A stretch of 64,000 bases of DNA from Prevotella multiformis DSM 16608 (GCF_000191065.1 NZ_GL872283.1:665053-729052); one strand, 5' to 3'. Shown: positions 8,696 through 18,661, numbered from the stretch's first letter. The notes: generated by a model not told the origin, from the sequence alone. Made by a program: numbers and translations.

Positions 8696-9296
8696 GGTTT
8701 TTCCGTTAAATGCGTAGATTAGAAATAGAATAAAGGCTTATACACTTGCAGGGTATGACTGTCCTGAATCAGATGCCCTTGCAAAGGAGGATAAACTACA
8801 AGATGAAATGCAGGAAAGACAAATAGATATGATGTCTGTCCATCAGCCTGTCTTTCCGTCTTCTACGAACAACTTATTCCCATATCATCGGTGTTTGTAA
8901 ACATTTTTATGCAGTTCAAAGCTGACACATGCTCTTCTGGCCTCTAAAAGATGCCTGATTGACCTGCAAGGGGTGCTCTCTTAGCGTGTAACTAACGCCC
9001 TTTTGAAGTCCAATCAAGCACCTTTTGCGAGAGACTTAACAACCGTCTGATTGACTGCCGGTTACAAACCTGCTTTTTTGCACGTGTTATTTTTATCTGC
9101 AGATGATCAGTTTGAGATTATGTAATGACTTTTCAAAATCTTTTCTGTGTTTTCAACGTGTTAAAATGAAAAGGCTGTTGTATCGGAGGATGAGAATAGA
9201 CGGTCAACAGTCTTAGCAATGTTTTCGTTTAAAGAATCACTTCGGTTCTTCCGTTAAAGCTATGTGAAAAGCAGCCACGCATTTAACGGAAGAACC
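8696..9296 (-). repeat. 600-bp non-coding interspersed repeat, copy 1
   Basis: This segment matches 54629-55218 along its whole length in the opposite orientation. The ends are inverted copies of GGTTCTTCCGTTAAATGCGT (the left end has one T in place of C). A 53-base hairpin (9244-9296) whose 15-bp arms begin GGTTCTTCCGTTAAA lies at the right end, just downstream of sprA. The centre (8923-9054) is six units with an exact 22-bp pitch. No open frame is conserved between copies, so it is a non-coding element. Confidence 0.85.
8923..9054. repeat. array of six 22-bp units
   Basis: Units start at 8923, 8945, 8967, 8989, 9011 and 9033. The consensus is close to CAANTAANGCNCTTTTGAAG plus two bases. 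Units are degenerate but stay in register. The array lies inside repeat copy 1. Confidence 0.75.
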
Positions 9297-9361
9297 TTTT
9301 CATGGACATGGGGCGGTCGTACTGTCATGCTTCCACAGCTTGGCAGGACCGCTGCTGGTTT

Positions 9362-12300
9362 CTATCTTGTCAGGCTGAGCCGGAGACTTACACCGAAGTC
9401 GTGGGTGGTCGTCGGGTAACTGCCTGACGAGAGCAGGGGAGTGTTGATCTGCAGGTCGTAATAGAGGCTGGCCGTTACCAGACGGCTCAAGGTGTAGTCG
9501 CCCATGAAAGCGAACTTGAAGGCGGTGTTGCCGCTTGAGGCCGAAGAGGCGAGTGAGGCAATGTCGCGGGTGAGCGATGCCTGCCGCCGGTAACTCATGT
9601 CGAGACGGAGGTTGAGGTCGTGGTTCAGTCCGTTGTCCTGACGGGACGCGCTGTTGTCCTGCTGTGAAGTCTCCGTATTCTTTTTCTTCTTTCTTGCTAC
9701 ATGGCGTGTCCCGTTGTTGAAGAGGTTGAAGTCGTTGATCCGGTAACCGACACCTACGACCCAGTCTTTTGAGGAGGCCTCATTCAGCTGCACACTTGTC
9801 ATGGACAGCGAGAGCACACGTGTCTGCCGGTATTCCAGGCGTGCCGTGAGGTTGTTCTGCAAGGTGAGGTCGATTCCGAGGAGCGGTGAGAATGCCTCGT
9901 TGATACTCACCTGTGAGATGTTGTACATCGAACTTGGAATGGGGTTGCCTGTCGTGGCATCAGCGATGAATCCGAGTCCGTTCATGTATTCCTGCCATGT
10001 GCTGTAGCTCTGGTAAGAGCCGATGGCGAAGATGCTTCGGTAGGCATGATTGATGTTGACGCTTTTGAAGAACTGCTCGAAGAAAGGCAGCCGTGACAGT
10101 CCGCTGTACCGGATTGTCCAGTTGGGCAGCAGACTGCGCAGGGCAGGGAAGATGTTGAGTCCGTTGCCGCCCATGCTTGTATAGGCATTGAGGAAAGCAG
10201 GCACCATCACGTCGGCACTGTATTTGTTGACGGCTCCCACCGTCGGGTCGAAGTGTCCGCCGCCGAAGGAGGCAGGGTAGGTGGCGTTGCGGTATTGCGC
10301 TTCCACACGGTCGCGGTAGCCGTCGAGCGACTGCACGAAACGGTTGAATGTGGCACTGTGATAGCCGTTGTTGGCATCGCCCAGACTCTCGAATGCCGTA
10401 CCGAGTGACAGGGTGGTCATGGTGAAGGAACCGCTCTGCGTGGTCGGGTTGCCGGCATACATGTACTGGATGCTCCGTGAGGTGCTCTTCATCCGGCTGG
10501 CGGTAAGGTCGATCTTGAAGTCCTTGAACGGTTCCAGCGTCATGCGTATCTGCAGATCCTCGGTCTGATTGGTCGTAGCCGGTGTCGCCACGCTGTCGTT
10601 CATGAGCAGCCAGTTGTTGTCCCGTGCCTTGCCGATATAGTCGTCATCGATGAGGCCGAAGGCGAAGTCCAGTCCCGGCGACATTGCTCCCATTCCGCGT
10701 GTCTGTCCGAAGGCATCGCCTACAGTCGGCATGAATCCCGGCAGTGCCATGGCGTACTGGTTTCGGTAGGAAACGCTTGCCGAGCGCACCGTCATCAGCG
10801 CACGTGCCACACACTGTGCGGTTTTGTACCAGCCTTTGTTGTCGAGGGACTCCTTGGGGGTGACGGTCAGTTTCATGCGGATGGCAGAGTCGGTGCGGTT
10901 GAATACCTTTACCTGCGTATCGCCCACCTTGCGCCACTTTATCTTCAACGTCTTTCCCCGCTCGTCCTTGGCAGAGACGATGAGCCTTTTCGTCTTCTTG
11001 CCGTGTGATACGAGGACGGCGGAATCGGCATTGATGACGATTTCCTTTTCAAAGCTTCTCTGGTTGCGGGGCAGAGCCTTTTTCTTCTCTTCGTCTTTGT
11101 CTTTCGGCTTCTTCTCTTTCTTTTCCTTTTCGGCTTTCTTTTGTTCATCGGTCAGCTTGGGGCGTACAGGACGTGTGCGGTTGAATCGTTCGTTGGTCTT
11201 CTTGAGGAAAGGCACATGATTGTAGAGCCGTTCGAGGTTGAACGAACCGTTGATGTTCAGCGAGCGGTTGGCCGTGATGGTGTTGCCGAGTGATGTCCCG
11301 TCTTCCAGTTTTGTTCCGCGTACCCAGGTATAGGCTGCTGTATAGTTGGCATCCGCATTCACCCAGTCGAAGACCGGCAGCAGGTTGATCGGCAGCTGGT
11401 AAGAGAGTGTGAAGTTCTGCTGGTAGTCGAGCGGTGTGCCGAAGTGCTTGATGCTCGTCCACACCGAATCCTTCCATGCCTCGTACCGGTCGGGGTAGAG
11501 GTCTTTGTTGACCGGTGTGTAAGGCTCTTCTATCTCGGCGTGTGTCGCACTCTGGAAGTTCATGTGCAGGTTGCGTGTCAGATCCCAGCGCAGGGCGAAA
11601 TCACGGTTCCACAGGAACTGTTCGCTGAAGGTGAGCGGCAGCATGCTGTTCTCTGTCGATTCCATGTCCCGTTCCTGCAGTTCGTAGTAGTTGCGCACCA
11701 TCTCGGTATTGAACGTGATGTTCTGCGGCAGCCAGTTCAGTCCGAACCGCTTGAGGATGTCGAACCATTTGGACCGGCTCTTGATCAGCCGTCTGAACGG
11801 CTCCCAGGTCCTGTACACCGGTGTCCAGTTGTAGTTCAGTGCGCCCCGCCAGTTGTCCTCATTCTCATAGACGGTCGTCTCACCCGATGTATGAGAGTGG
11901 GAATGGCTGTAGGATAGGGCGAAGTTGGCCGGGTCGTACGGCATAGGGTGGTTTCTGGTCTGGATGCCTATGCGCACGTTCGAGAGCGAGAAGTTTGTCG
12001 TCAGCCGTTTGGTGACGGCGATTGATTCGATGGAATCCCGTTCCTGACGGCTGGCGGCACCGTCGAGTGCGTCCTTCAGTTCCATGTCCGTATCGAGAGG
12101 GTTGTACTTAGGCCGGCTTTCGCTCTTCGTGACACTGTAATATAAAGGTGCGGACACCTTGGCCTTGTCGGGGAAGAACTTGCCCAGTTCAAGGCTTGTG
12201 GTGACCGACACATCCGTCTTCGTCTCCTGCTGCCGCTCGTTGACACCCTGTTCCAGACCGCCGAATCCGTCGGTGCTGTGGCTGGTATTGACATCCACCG

Positions 12301-15300
12301 TACCGAAGTCGGACAGCTGGAGATTGAGCTGTCCTCTTGCCGCCCAGCCGCCTTCGTTGTTGAATTCCAGCAGGCGAAGTTCGTTCACCCATACTTCACC
12401 GCTTTTCTGACTGCTGGAAAGGTTGCGTACACCGATGATCATCGTCTTCACTTCACCGAGTGTCGGATTGCCCATCACCGTCACCTTGTTGGCAGGACGG
12501 TCGGTGTCGTAGACGGAGAAAGCCCGGTTGTAGCTTGCCGTTCCTGCACCCCGTGCCTGGTTACGCTGTTTCTTCACGGAGGTGAGCAGCTTCAGCGGGA
12601 TGTCGAGCATATTCTCCTCGGGCCATACGATGCGGCGGTCATGGCCGGTGTACATATCATAATGTCCCGGAGCCGACAGCTTCAGCGGGATTTCATACTC
12701 GTAGTAGTTGTTCTTGTAATCCGATCCCAGACGGATGAACACAGCCAGCTGGTTGTCAGTCAGGTTGGTCGTGTTCTGTTCGAAGGCGTTGGCGTGTACG
12801 AACATCTGCAGCCGCTTGTACTGGCGCAGGTCGAGGGTAGTGTTCTTGTAGACAGCCTTCGACTCGCCTGTACCCAGGTTGTTGACGACCATGGAGAGTG
12901 CCTGCTCGTTCTCTTCGACAAGCTGTGGCTGGTTCGGATCCTGTCCACGGCGGATGCCCGGCGGCAGGATGTAGTTCACGGGCACCTTGTCGTTGTTCTC
13001 CTCAAGGCTCACGGCACTTACCGACATTGTACCTGTATTGCTGGCAGAGTTGGTGAGGTTCTGCTGATACTGCCGCCACTTGCCGCTGACGAGGTCGAGC
13101 GTGCCGAACCGGAGGACGATGGGTTTCTCGAAACCTGTGAGGAACATACGCATGAAGCGGATGCTGGTGAAGTCGCTGATGTTGCCTACACGTTTCTGGA
13201 ATTCCTCCAGCGGGATGCGGAACTGATACCACGTGACGGGTTCTGAACCGCCTTTGCGCAGGGAGGCAGAGGCTACTCGCTTGTCGACAATGTAGTTCCG
13301 GCCGACGACGAGGTCCTGCGGACGGATGCTGACGTGGTACTGATAGTACTTCTCGTATTCGTTCAGTGTGTAGTCCTGGTTGATGTCCTCCACGTCGGGC
13401 GTCGTCTTGTACGAGGTGTCGTAACGCTCGTTGTTGTTGTCATTGTCCGGTGAGTTGCCCTGTGGGTTGTTGATGCGCTTGTAGCGTTCGAGAATGGAAG
13501 CCTGCTTCGCATCCCAGTCCGAACCACGGAAATAGTGGTAGTCATCGTTGGCCGGATCCGTCCAGATAGAATCGAAGACGGCCTGATTGGTGTTGGCACG
13601 GGCTGCGGTGAGGAAGTTCTGGTAGGATACGAACTGTCGTTCTTCTTCGTCCGTCAGACCGTTGAATCCCACGTCCTGCTTGGCACGGCTGCCCTTTGAC
13701 GTGGCAAAGGCGTAGGTGACGGTGCTCTGCGTCGGAATCTTACCCCATTGTGTGGTCGTCCACGACGGGCTGCCGTCTACCGGCATACCGCTTTCATAGA
13801 ACTTCTTTCCATCCTTCAGCACATCTTCTGACACTTCGCCGAGGTCGATGTAGAAGTCGCCGCCATACTGGCTCGCATTTGGCAGCCGGTTGGAATAGAT
13901 GAACGGGTCGAGCAGCCAGAACTCGATGTATTCGATGTTGGCGGTCTGGAAGTCGTTGGTGTCGAGCTTGCGCATCATGCCTCCCCATGTACCGGCAGGA
14001 TGGGTGAGGTGTCCGTTGATGTCTATGTTCGGATTGAAGTTGTACGGTCCGCGTTCGGAAGGATAATAGGCGAGGTTCAGGATATTCAGCGTAGAGATGG
14101 AACCGCTGTAGTTCCGGTCACGGTTCGGGAACAGCTCGCTTACCGGAATCTCGCGTACATAATGGTTGGAGAGCTGGTCGAGGTCGCTCTTGATATGTCC
14201 CGGTGTCAGCGAACTGCTGCGCCGTGTGAAGAGCGGGTCGATGTTGTACCATGCCAGCAGACTGCGGTTATAACCGCTGTTGAGGGTCGTCTTGTCCGTA
14301 TGCTCGGGGAAGTCGGACGGTACGCTGGAGATGATCCACGATGTCGGCTGGCTTACGTCGATGGTCGTCTTCGCCCCCTCGAAGTCGTCCAGATAGGAGG
14401 CGTTGTCCTGTGTTCCTTTGCTCTGTCCGGCCAGAAGCTGTGCAAACTCGGCGGAGAATGTGATGTAGGAAGGCTGACTGACGTGCAGCAACGGAATCTT
14501 GTCGAGCATATTCGTCAGCCACTGGCTTTCCTTCTTCCAGTTGATGTTCAGTCCCCAGATGGTGTTGTTGAGCGGTTCTGCCCCCATGTTCACCTTGGTT
14601 GTCAACGGCTGTTCGGACAGGTGCATGAACGTACCGCCGATCTGGAAGTCTTTGGAGAAGTCGTATTCCCAGTTCACGCCAATCATTGTCTTGCGTTCCT
14701 GCTGGTAGGCACTCTGGCTTTCCAGGGAGACATTGATGGCTGTTCCGGCGTCAATGATGCTCTGATTGAGGATGGTTACCTCTCCGGCACTGTAATCGAC
14801 ACTGTAGTCAGAGCCTTCATTCAGGGTCACACCGCCTGCCGTCACGACCACCGATCCCTGTGGTACGTTATAAGCCCCGAGGGAAATGACATTCGCCGCC
14901 GTACCCCGGTACTGCCCTGTGAGCATGAACTTGTCTTTTTCGGCAATCTGCTTGGCGATGGTCTTTGTGGAGTCGTAAAGCTGTTCGAAGACATACTTGT
15001 CTGCAATGGCTGCTGTGACACCTCTGTCAGTCAGGGCTTTCCGTAGTCCCCTGCCGAACGGTTCCGCCATCGGCAGGAAGACACGTCCGTTGCTGACGGT
15101 GTACCCCTCGACGTAATCGAAGTAGCCGTTGGAGTGCGGATTGTTGTTGTTGTCCAGCCGGTCGGCATTCAGGAGTTTGATGAGCGTCTGGCTTTTTACC
15201 TGCGGCTCCGGTATATAGGAAAGGTAGACACCAGTCGTATCGCTCTGGTATTTCACGTCAAGGCGGAACTTGTCACGCTCGATGTTTGAGGCAAGGTAAT

Positions 15301-16915
15301 AGACGTTCTTCATCATCAGATCCCAGTTTCCCTGCCTGGGGTTGTTGCTGGTGTTCTTCAATGACTTGACGAAGAGCGCCTTGTTGATGTCCGTGTGGTC
15401 GCTGGCAAACTCTCCCACCTGGTAGGTCACGCCGCCGTAGGTGTATTCGTAGGCGATCGCCAGCACCTGGTCGGTCTGCAGTCCGCTTCTCAGCGAGATA
15501 TATCCCAGGGCTGTGTTGACTGAATATTCCGAACTGTTCAGCAGCCGGGCATTGGCGAGTTTCTCGTAGTCGTTGCCTCCCACCAGTCCTGCACCGTCCA
15601 GGATGCCTGTCACCTGGTCGATGTCGCGGGCGGCAGGATAGGTCTGTGTAAGGGTGCCGTACTCTGTGTTGGCATTGTTCGACGGGACGGGACCGGAGCC
15701 TGGTCCCCACAGGTCGGTGCGGCTCACTTTCCTGTTCTCGCCGAGGTCGGTCAGTGCTACGATGTTGCGGGTGTTGCTGGTCGTTCCTGTCTTGTTTGTC
15801 ACCCATACTTCCACACGGTTGACGGTTATGCCTGTCTTGAGGTTCGGCAGCGATTTCATCGCCGCGTCATAGTTGTCGCGGAAGTACTGGGAGAGGAAGA
15901 AGTGGTGGTTCTCCTCGTAGTCGGCTGCATCGATCTCGAACGGTGTCAGCTGTTTGCCGCCCCTTGAGCTGACGCTCTTGTTGGAACTCTTCTTCTGCGA
16001 GAGTACCGTCTGCAGCTTCAGCTTGCCGAACTGCAGGTCTGTGCGGATGCCGAAGAGTGCCGATGCCCCCTGCACGAGCGAGTTGTTGGAAGGGAAGGAG
16101 ACATTGCCGCCTTCAACGAGCTTGATGATCTCGTCTTCCTTGCCTTCATATCTCAGTTTGAAGTTCTGCGTGTCGAAGTCGAACGTCGCATCGGTGTTGT
16201 AGTTCAGGTTCATGTTCACCTTGTCGCCCACCTTTCCGTTCACATTGACATTGATTTTCTCGTCGAAGTCCATCGCTGTCGTCTTGCGGTTGCGGATGGG
16301 CAGCGACGGGTTGTCAATGTTTTTGATGTTGGCGCCGAACTTCAGCTCTGCCGATCCCTGTGTCTTGATGCGTACGCCGCCCGGTCCGAAGATCTTTTCG
16401 GCCGGCCCGAGGGAGAAGTGCATGTCCGTGAAGTCGAACTTGTCCTTGCCTTTCTCCTTCAGTATCTCCTGGTTCTTCGAGCGGTAATAATCGGCGAAGC
16501 TGCGCTTCTCCGTCCATCTGCGGTATTCTTCCGGCGTCATCATGATCGGTGCCATCACGTAGGTGTCGCCGATTTTGTTGCCGATGATGTAGCGGTCGAG
16601 CGAATCGTTGTACTCCACGGTCTGCCGCATATTCTCCGGACGGATGAGATCGGTGGAGTTCTCTTTGAGGTCGTCGTAGGTTATCGGGGTAGTGCGCTGC
16701 ACCTTCCAGCGGGGATGAAGCAGCGAGTCGGGAATCTTCTCCTCGTCAATCTCCACCTCGGCCGTCTTCGCCTTCTTGACGGTGTCCGGCGGTGCAACGG
16801 TACTGATCAGCTTTGCGAAAGGTACAAAGTTGAGGGCCGGATGTCCCCAGCTCAGCAGACAGATGCTGCCGAGAAACAGGACGACGAGGAGAGATATGTA
16901 TTGCTTTCTTTTCAA
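9362..16915 (-). CDS. sprA: SprA (Sov), outer-membrane translocon of type IX secretion
   Basis: At 2517 residues this is the usual giant size of SprA, the outer-membrane channel through which the type IX secretion system moves proteins with C-terminal sorting domains to the cell surface. A hydrophobic signal segment covers residues 1-25. The SprA N-terminal repeat is recognisable (FSLGPAEKIFGPGGVRIKTQGSAEL split over 166-190, then NVNVNGKVGDKVNMNLNYN). The rest is beta-barrel sequence ending in a DFGVSLRLSLTR strand. A Lys/Glu-rich linker near 1920-1940 interrupts the barrel. It follows ruvA by 105 bases on the same strand; the ruvA-sprA order is conserved in Bacteroidetes. The repeat hairpin at 9244-9296 lies about 65 bases after its stop and may end the transcript. 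Confidence 0.95.
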   Translation of the reverse strand: MKRKQYISLLVVLFLGSICLLSWGHPALNFVPFAKLISTVAPPDTVKKAKTAEVEIDEEKIPDSLLHPRWKVQRTTPITYDDLKENSTDLIRPENMRQTVEYNDSLDRYIIGNKIGDTYVMAPIMMTPEEYRRWTEKRSFADYYRSKNQEILKEKGKDKFDFTDMHFSLGPAEKIFGPGGVRIKTQGSAELKFGANIKNIDNPSLPIRNRKTTAMDFDEKINVNVNGKVGDKVNMNLNYNTDATFDFDTQNFKLRYEGKEDEIIKLVEGGNVSFPSNNSLVQGASALFGIRTDLQFGKLKLQTVLSQKKSSNKSVSSRGGKQLTPFEIDAADYEENHHFFLSQYFRDNYDAAMKSLPNLKTGITVNRVEVWVTNKTGTTSNTRNIVALTDLGENRKVSRTDLWGPGSGPVPSNNANTEYGTLTQTYPAARDIDQVTGILDGAGLVGGNDYEKLANARLLNSSEYSVNTALGYISLRSGLQTDQVLAIAYEYTYGGVTYQVGEFASDHTDINKALFVKSLKNTSNNPRQGNWDLMMKNVYYLASNIERDKFRLDVKYQSDTTGVYLSYIPEPQVKSQTLIKLLNADRLDNNNNPHSNGYFDYVEGYTVSNGRVFLPMAEPFGRGLRKALTDRGVTAAIADKYVFEQLYDSTKTIAKQIAEKDKFMLTGQYRGTAANVISLGAYNVPQGSVVVTAGGVTLNEGSDYSVDYSAGEVTILNQSIIDAGTAINVSLESQSAYQQERKTMIGVNWEYDFSKDFQIGGTFMHLSEQPLTTKVNMGAEPLNNTIWGLNINWKKESQWLTNMLDKIPLLHVSQPSYITFSAEFAQLLAGQSKGTQDNASYLDDFEGAKTTIDVSQPTSWIISSVPSDFPEHTDKTTLNSGYNRSLLAWYNIDPLFTRRSSSLTPGHIKSDLDQLSNHYVREIPVSELFPNRDRNYSGSISTLNILNLAYYPSERGPYNFNPNIDINGHLTHPAGTWGGMMRKLDTNDFQTANIEYIEFWLLDPFIYSNRLPNASQYGGDFYIDLGEVSEDVLKDGKKFYESGMPVDGSPSWTTTQWGKIPTQSTVTYAFATSKGSRAKQDVGFNGLTDEEERQFVSYQNFLTAARANTNQAVFDSIWTDPANDDYHYFRGSDWDAKQASILERYKRINNPQGNSPDNDNNNERYDTSYKTTPDVEDINQDYTLNEYEKYYQYHVSIRPQDLVVGRNYIVDKRVASASLRKGGSEPVTWYQFRIPLEEFQKRVGNISDFTSIRFMRMFLTGFEKPIVLRFGTLDLVSGKWRQYQQNLTNSASNTGTMSVSAVSLEENNDKVPVNYILPPGIRRGQDPNQPQLVEENEQALSMVVNNLGTGESKAVYKNTTLDLRQYKRLQMFVHANAFEQNTTNLTDNQLAVFIRLGSDYKNNYYEYEIPLKLSAPGHYDMYTGHDRRIVWPEENMLDIPLKLLTSVKKQRNQARGAGTASYNRAFSVYDTDRPANKVTVMGNPTLGEVKTMIIGVRNLSSSQKSGEVWVNELRLLEFNNEGGWAARGQLNLQLSDFGTVDVNTSHSTDGFGGLEQGVNERQQETKTDVSVTTSLELGKFFPDKAKVSAPLYYSVTKSESRPKYNPLDTDMELKDALDGAASRQERDSIESIAVTKRLTTNFSLSNVRIGIQTRNHPMPYDPANFALSYSHSHSHTSGETTVYENEDNWRGALNYNWTPVYRTWEPFRRLIKSRSKWFDILKRFGLNWLPQNITFNTEMVRNYYELQERDMESTENSMLPLTFSEQFLWNRDFALRWDLTRNLHMNFQSATHAEIEEPYTPVNKDLYPDRYEAWKDSVWTSIKHFGTPLDYQQNFTLSYQLPINLLPVFDWVNADANYTAAYTWVRGTKLEDGTSLGNTITANRSLNINGSFNLERLYNHVPFLKKTNERFNRTRPVRPKLTDEQKKAEKEKKEKKPKDKDEEKKKALPRNQRSFEKEIVINADSAVLVSHGKKTKRLIVSAKDERGKTLKIKWRKVGDTQVKVFNRTDSAIRMKLTVTPKESLDNKGWYKTAQCVARALMTVRSASVSYRNQYAMALPGFMPTVGDAFGQTRGMGAMSPGLDFAFGLIDDDYIGKARDNNWLLMNDSVATPATTNQTEDLQIRMTLEPFKDFKIDLTASRMKSTSRSIQYMYAGNPTTQSGSFTMTTLSLGTAFESLGDANNGYHSATFNRFVQSLDGYRDRVEAQYRNATYPASFGGGHFDPTVGAVNKYSADVMVPAFLNAYTSMGGNGLNIFPALRSLLPNWTIRYSGLSRLPFFEQFFKSVNINHAYRSIFAIGSYQSYSTWQEYMNGLGFIADATTGNPIPSSMYNISQVSINEAFSPLLGIDLTLQNNLTARLEYRQTRVLSLSMTSVQLNEASSKDWVVGVGYRINDFNLFNNGTRHVARKKKKNTETSQQDNSASRQDNGLNHDLNLRLDMSYRRQASLTRDIASLASSASSGNTAFKFAFMGDYTLSRLVTASLYYDLQINTPLLSSGSYPTTTHDFGVSLRLSLTR

Positions 16916-17020
16916 GAAGATGGGGGATTGGGAGCCTTCCTGATCCCTTTTCGGAGGAGGGGGATGTGTGGGCGGTGATAGACGGTGATGAGCAGTGATA
17001 AACGATGATGCCCGGAGGGC

Positions 17021-17638
17021 TTACTTTATCATCTTCAGCGCCAGCTTGACGACCTGTTCCACGGGAAGGTCGGGCTGGTCGGTGAGGATGCTCACGACGA
17101 CCTTGGCCGATGGGGCAGGGGAGAAGCCCAGCATGGTCAGCGCACTGACGGCCTCGTCCTTGATGGCGGTGTCGACAGCCGGCGTGCCGGGCTGGCTGCT
17201 GACGTGGAGTTCGTCGGCGATACCGCTCTGCATGATCTTGTCCTTCAGGTCGACGATGATGCGCTGTGCCGTACGCAGTCCGATGCCCTTGACCGTCTTC
17301 AGCATCTTCTCGTCAGCGTTGGCAATGACGTTGCACAGTTCGGCAGGTGTCAGAGACGAGAGGATCATGCGTGCGGTGTTGGCTCCTACACCCGAGACGG
17401 TGATCAGCAGGCGGTAGAGCGATCGTTCCTGCCTGCTGGCAAAACCGTAGAGGGTGTAGCTGTCGTCGCGGCCGCCAGTCATGATCGCCTCGTGTACATA
17501 GAGTTTCACAGTTGTCTTGCCTTGTAGGGCACTGTAAGTATTGAGCGAAATGTTCAGCGCATAACCTACCCCGTGTGCCTCGACGACGGCCAAAGCAGGT
17601 GTCAGGTCAGCGAGTTCGCCCCTGATGTATTCTATCAT
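17021..17638 (-). CDS. ruvA: Holliday junction branch migration protein RuvA
   Basis: The protein has 205 residues, the family norm, starting at MIEYIRGEL; the frame upstream of that point is not RuvA sequence. RuvA tetramers bind Holliday junctions and load the RuvB motor. The N-terminal OB fold (1-62) is followed by two helix-hairpin-helix motifs ([17 protein letters not shown] and [16 protein letters not shown]) and a C-terminal RuvB-binding domain (about 155-205) after a flexible linker ([10 protein letters not shown]). It is the upstream partner of sprA on the same strand. Confidence 0.95.
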   Translation of the reverse strand: MIEYIRGELADLTPALAVVEAHGVGYALNISLNTYSALQGKTTVKLYVHEAIMTGGRDDSYTLYGFASRQERSLYRLLITVSGVGANTARMILSSLTPAELCNVIANADEKMLKTVKGIGLRTAQRIIVDLKDKIMQSGIADELHVSSQPGTPAVDTAIKDEAVSALTMLGFSPAPSAKVVVSILTDQPDLPVEQVVKLALKMIK

Positions 17639-17744
17639 AATCCTATAAAAATATGCTCCTTGCTGTGGCAAGGCATTCTGTATATACAAGAAAAATAACG
17701 CTGCAGTTTGGCTTTTATTGTATATGACAAATAAAAAGAGGCAA

Positions 17745-17792
17745 CCTCTCCCCGGCCTCACCCCCAGCCCTCCCCAGTGGAGCGGGGGAGGG
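17745..17792. repeat. GC-rich palindromic interspersed repeat
   Basis: CCTCTCCCCGGCCTCA through AGCGGGGGAGGG is a variant of the C-run/G-run palindrome (CCCCTCCC..GGGAGGGG) also seen at 20957, 30681, 31240, 32345 and 32517. Confidence 0.65.
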
Positions 17793-17864
17793 ACTATCGA
17801 TGTGGGCTGAACAGAAAGTGTAAAGTGCTACTTGCTGGTTGAATAATATTTACAATTTATGGTA

Positions 17865-18040
17865 CAAAACGATACTTTCGTCAAGTGTTATAACACCCCG
17901 AAAATAGGTAGTTAAGCAGTACTTGAATTGCAATCAAGCATCTTTTGGATTCCAATCAAGGCTTGATTGACTTGCAAAAGATGCCCTTTTGAAGCTTTAC
18001 TAACGCCCTTTTGAAGTTCAATTAAGCACCTTTTTTGTAC
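17865..18040. repeat. array of eight 22-bp units
   Basis: Units begin at 17865, 17887, 17909, 17931, 17953, 17975, 17997 and 18019, with a constant 22-bp pitch. The aligned core is CAA(N)TAA(N)GC(N)C(T)4GAAG. Several units are themselves palindromes, for example CAATCAAGGCTTGATTG (17953) and CAAAAGATGCCCTTTTG (17975). Sequence and orientation match the array inside repeat copy 1. Confidence 0.8.
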
Positions 18041-18478
18041 GGTTGTGTATGTGTTTGATTATAAGTGGCTTACAAAGTGTATAGAAGTGTGTTCCGGCTA
18101 TGTTTTCATTTGCCGCTTTCAATCTTATCAACGGCTTTGTTTCCCGTGATAGTCTCGATGAATAAACAAGGTAAAGAATTAATACAAAACGAAAGCTGCT
18201 TTTCCTTTTCTTCTCGGTCTTCCAACGCAGTAGTTCGCAGAAATGCTTATGGCTGGTACATACATTGGCTGATTCATTTTTGATAAATGCTGCAAAGCAC
18301 CAAACCCACATTTAATAGGCAAAACTATAAGCAGGATGTTTGGATGGCGACGCAAATCCGCTTAAAGAATGTCTGAAAATCAACGGACGATAGTTAGCTG
18401 AAAGTTTGGATATTATGTTAGCTTTATCATAAAATTTTGTACCTTTGTGGCATTACTAACCCTTTAATTCTAAGCGAT

Positions 18479-18661
18479 ATGATGAAGTACGTTATTCAAG
18501 CAAAGAAAAATCCGCTGAAGAAAGAAGAGGTGAAGTCTTATCCGCAGGCTGCACCGACTACCCAGGTTACGCAGGTTTCAAAGCTTAAAAATTTGATTTT
18601 ACAACTCTTTGATAATCAATACCTGGTAAGTGGTAATAATTGTCTTATAAGACAATTTTAA
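18479..18661 (+). pseudogene. HU-family DNA-binding protein, N-terminal fragment
   Basis: The first 35 codons (MMKYVIQAKKNPLKKEE..SYPQAAPTTQV) look like the start of the Bacteroidetes HU-like family, which normally runs to 120 residues or more with a DNA-binding beta arm. After about codon 38 the sequence turns into AT-rich text with no similarity and stops at TAA 18659-18661. A -7 box (TACCTTTG, 18440-18447) precedes it. The gene appears cut off by the junction with the AT-rich accessory segment. Confidence 0.55.
18638..18657. promoter_or_regulatory. 20-bp perfect palindrome, candidate operator
   Basis: AATTGTCTTATAAGACAATT is a perfect palindrome 110 bases upstream of the membrane protein/dinD/AlkD-like gene run. 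It could be an operator for a dimeric repressor or a short terminator for the HU-like fragment; there is no U-run on either side. Confidence 0.5.

Larger units (their letters stand above)
17639..18478. other. long intergenic region with repeats
   Basis: No gene is supported over 840 bases. It holds a GC-rich palindromic repeat (17745-17792) and a 22-bp-pitch array (17865-18040). The segment 18041-18430 is AT-rich with no convincing frame. A TACCTTTG box at 18440-18447 precedes the truncated HU-like gene. Confidence 0.6.

Noticed and set aside
12278..13246. 322-codon plus-strand frame inside sprA
   Set aside because: Antisense shadow of sprA, which reads through the whole region with the expected sequence.
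17865..18040. Possible CRISPR array
   Set aside because: Pitch is 22 bp, units are degenerate over their full length and there is no constant repeat/variable spacer pattern; no cas genes are present.
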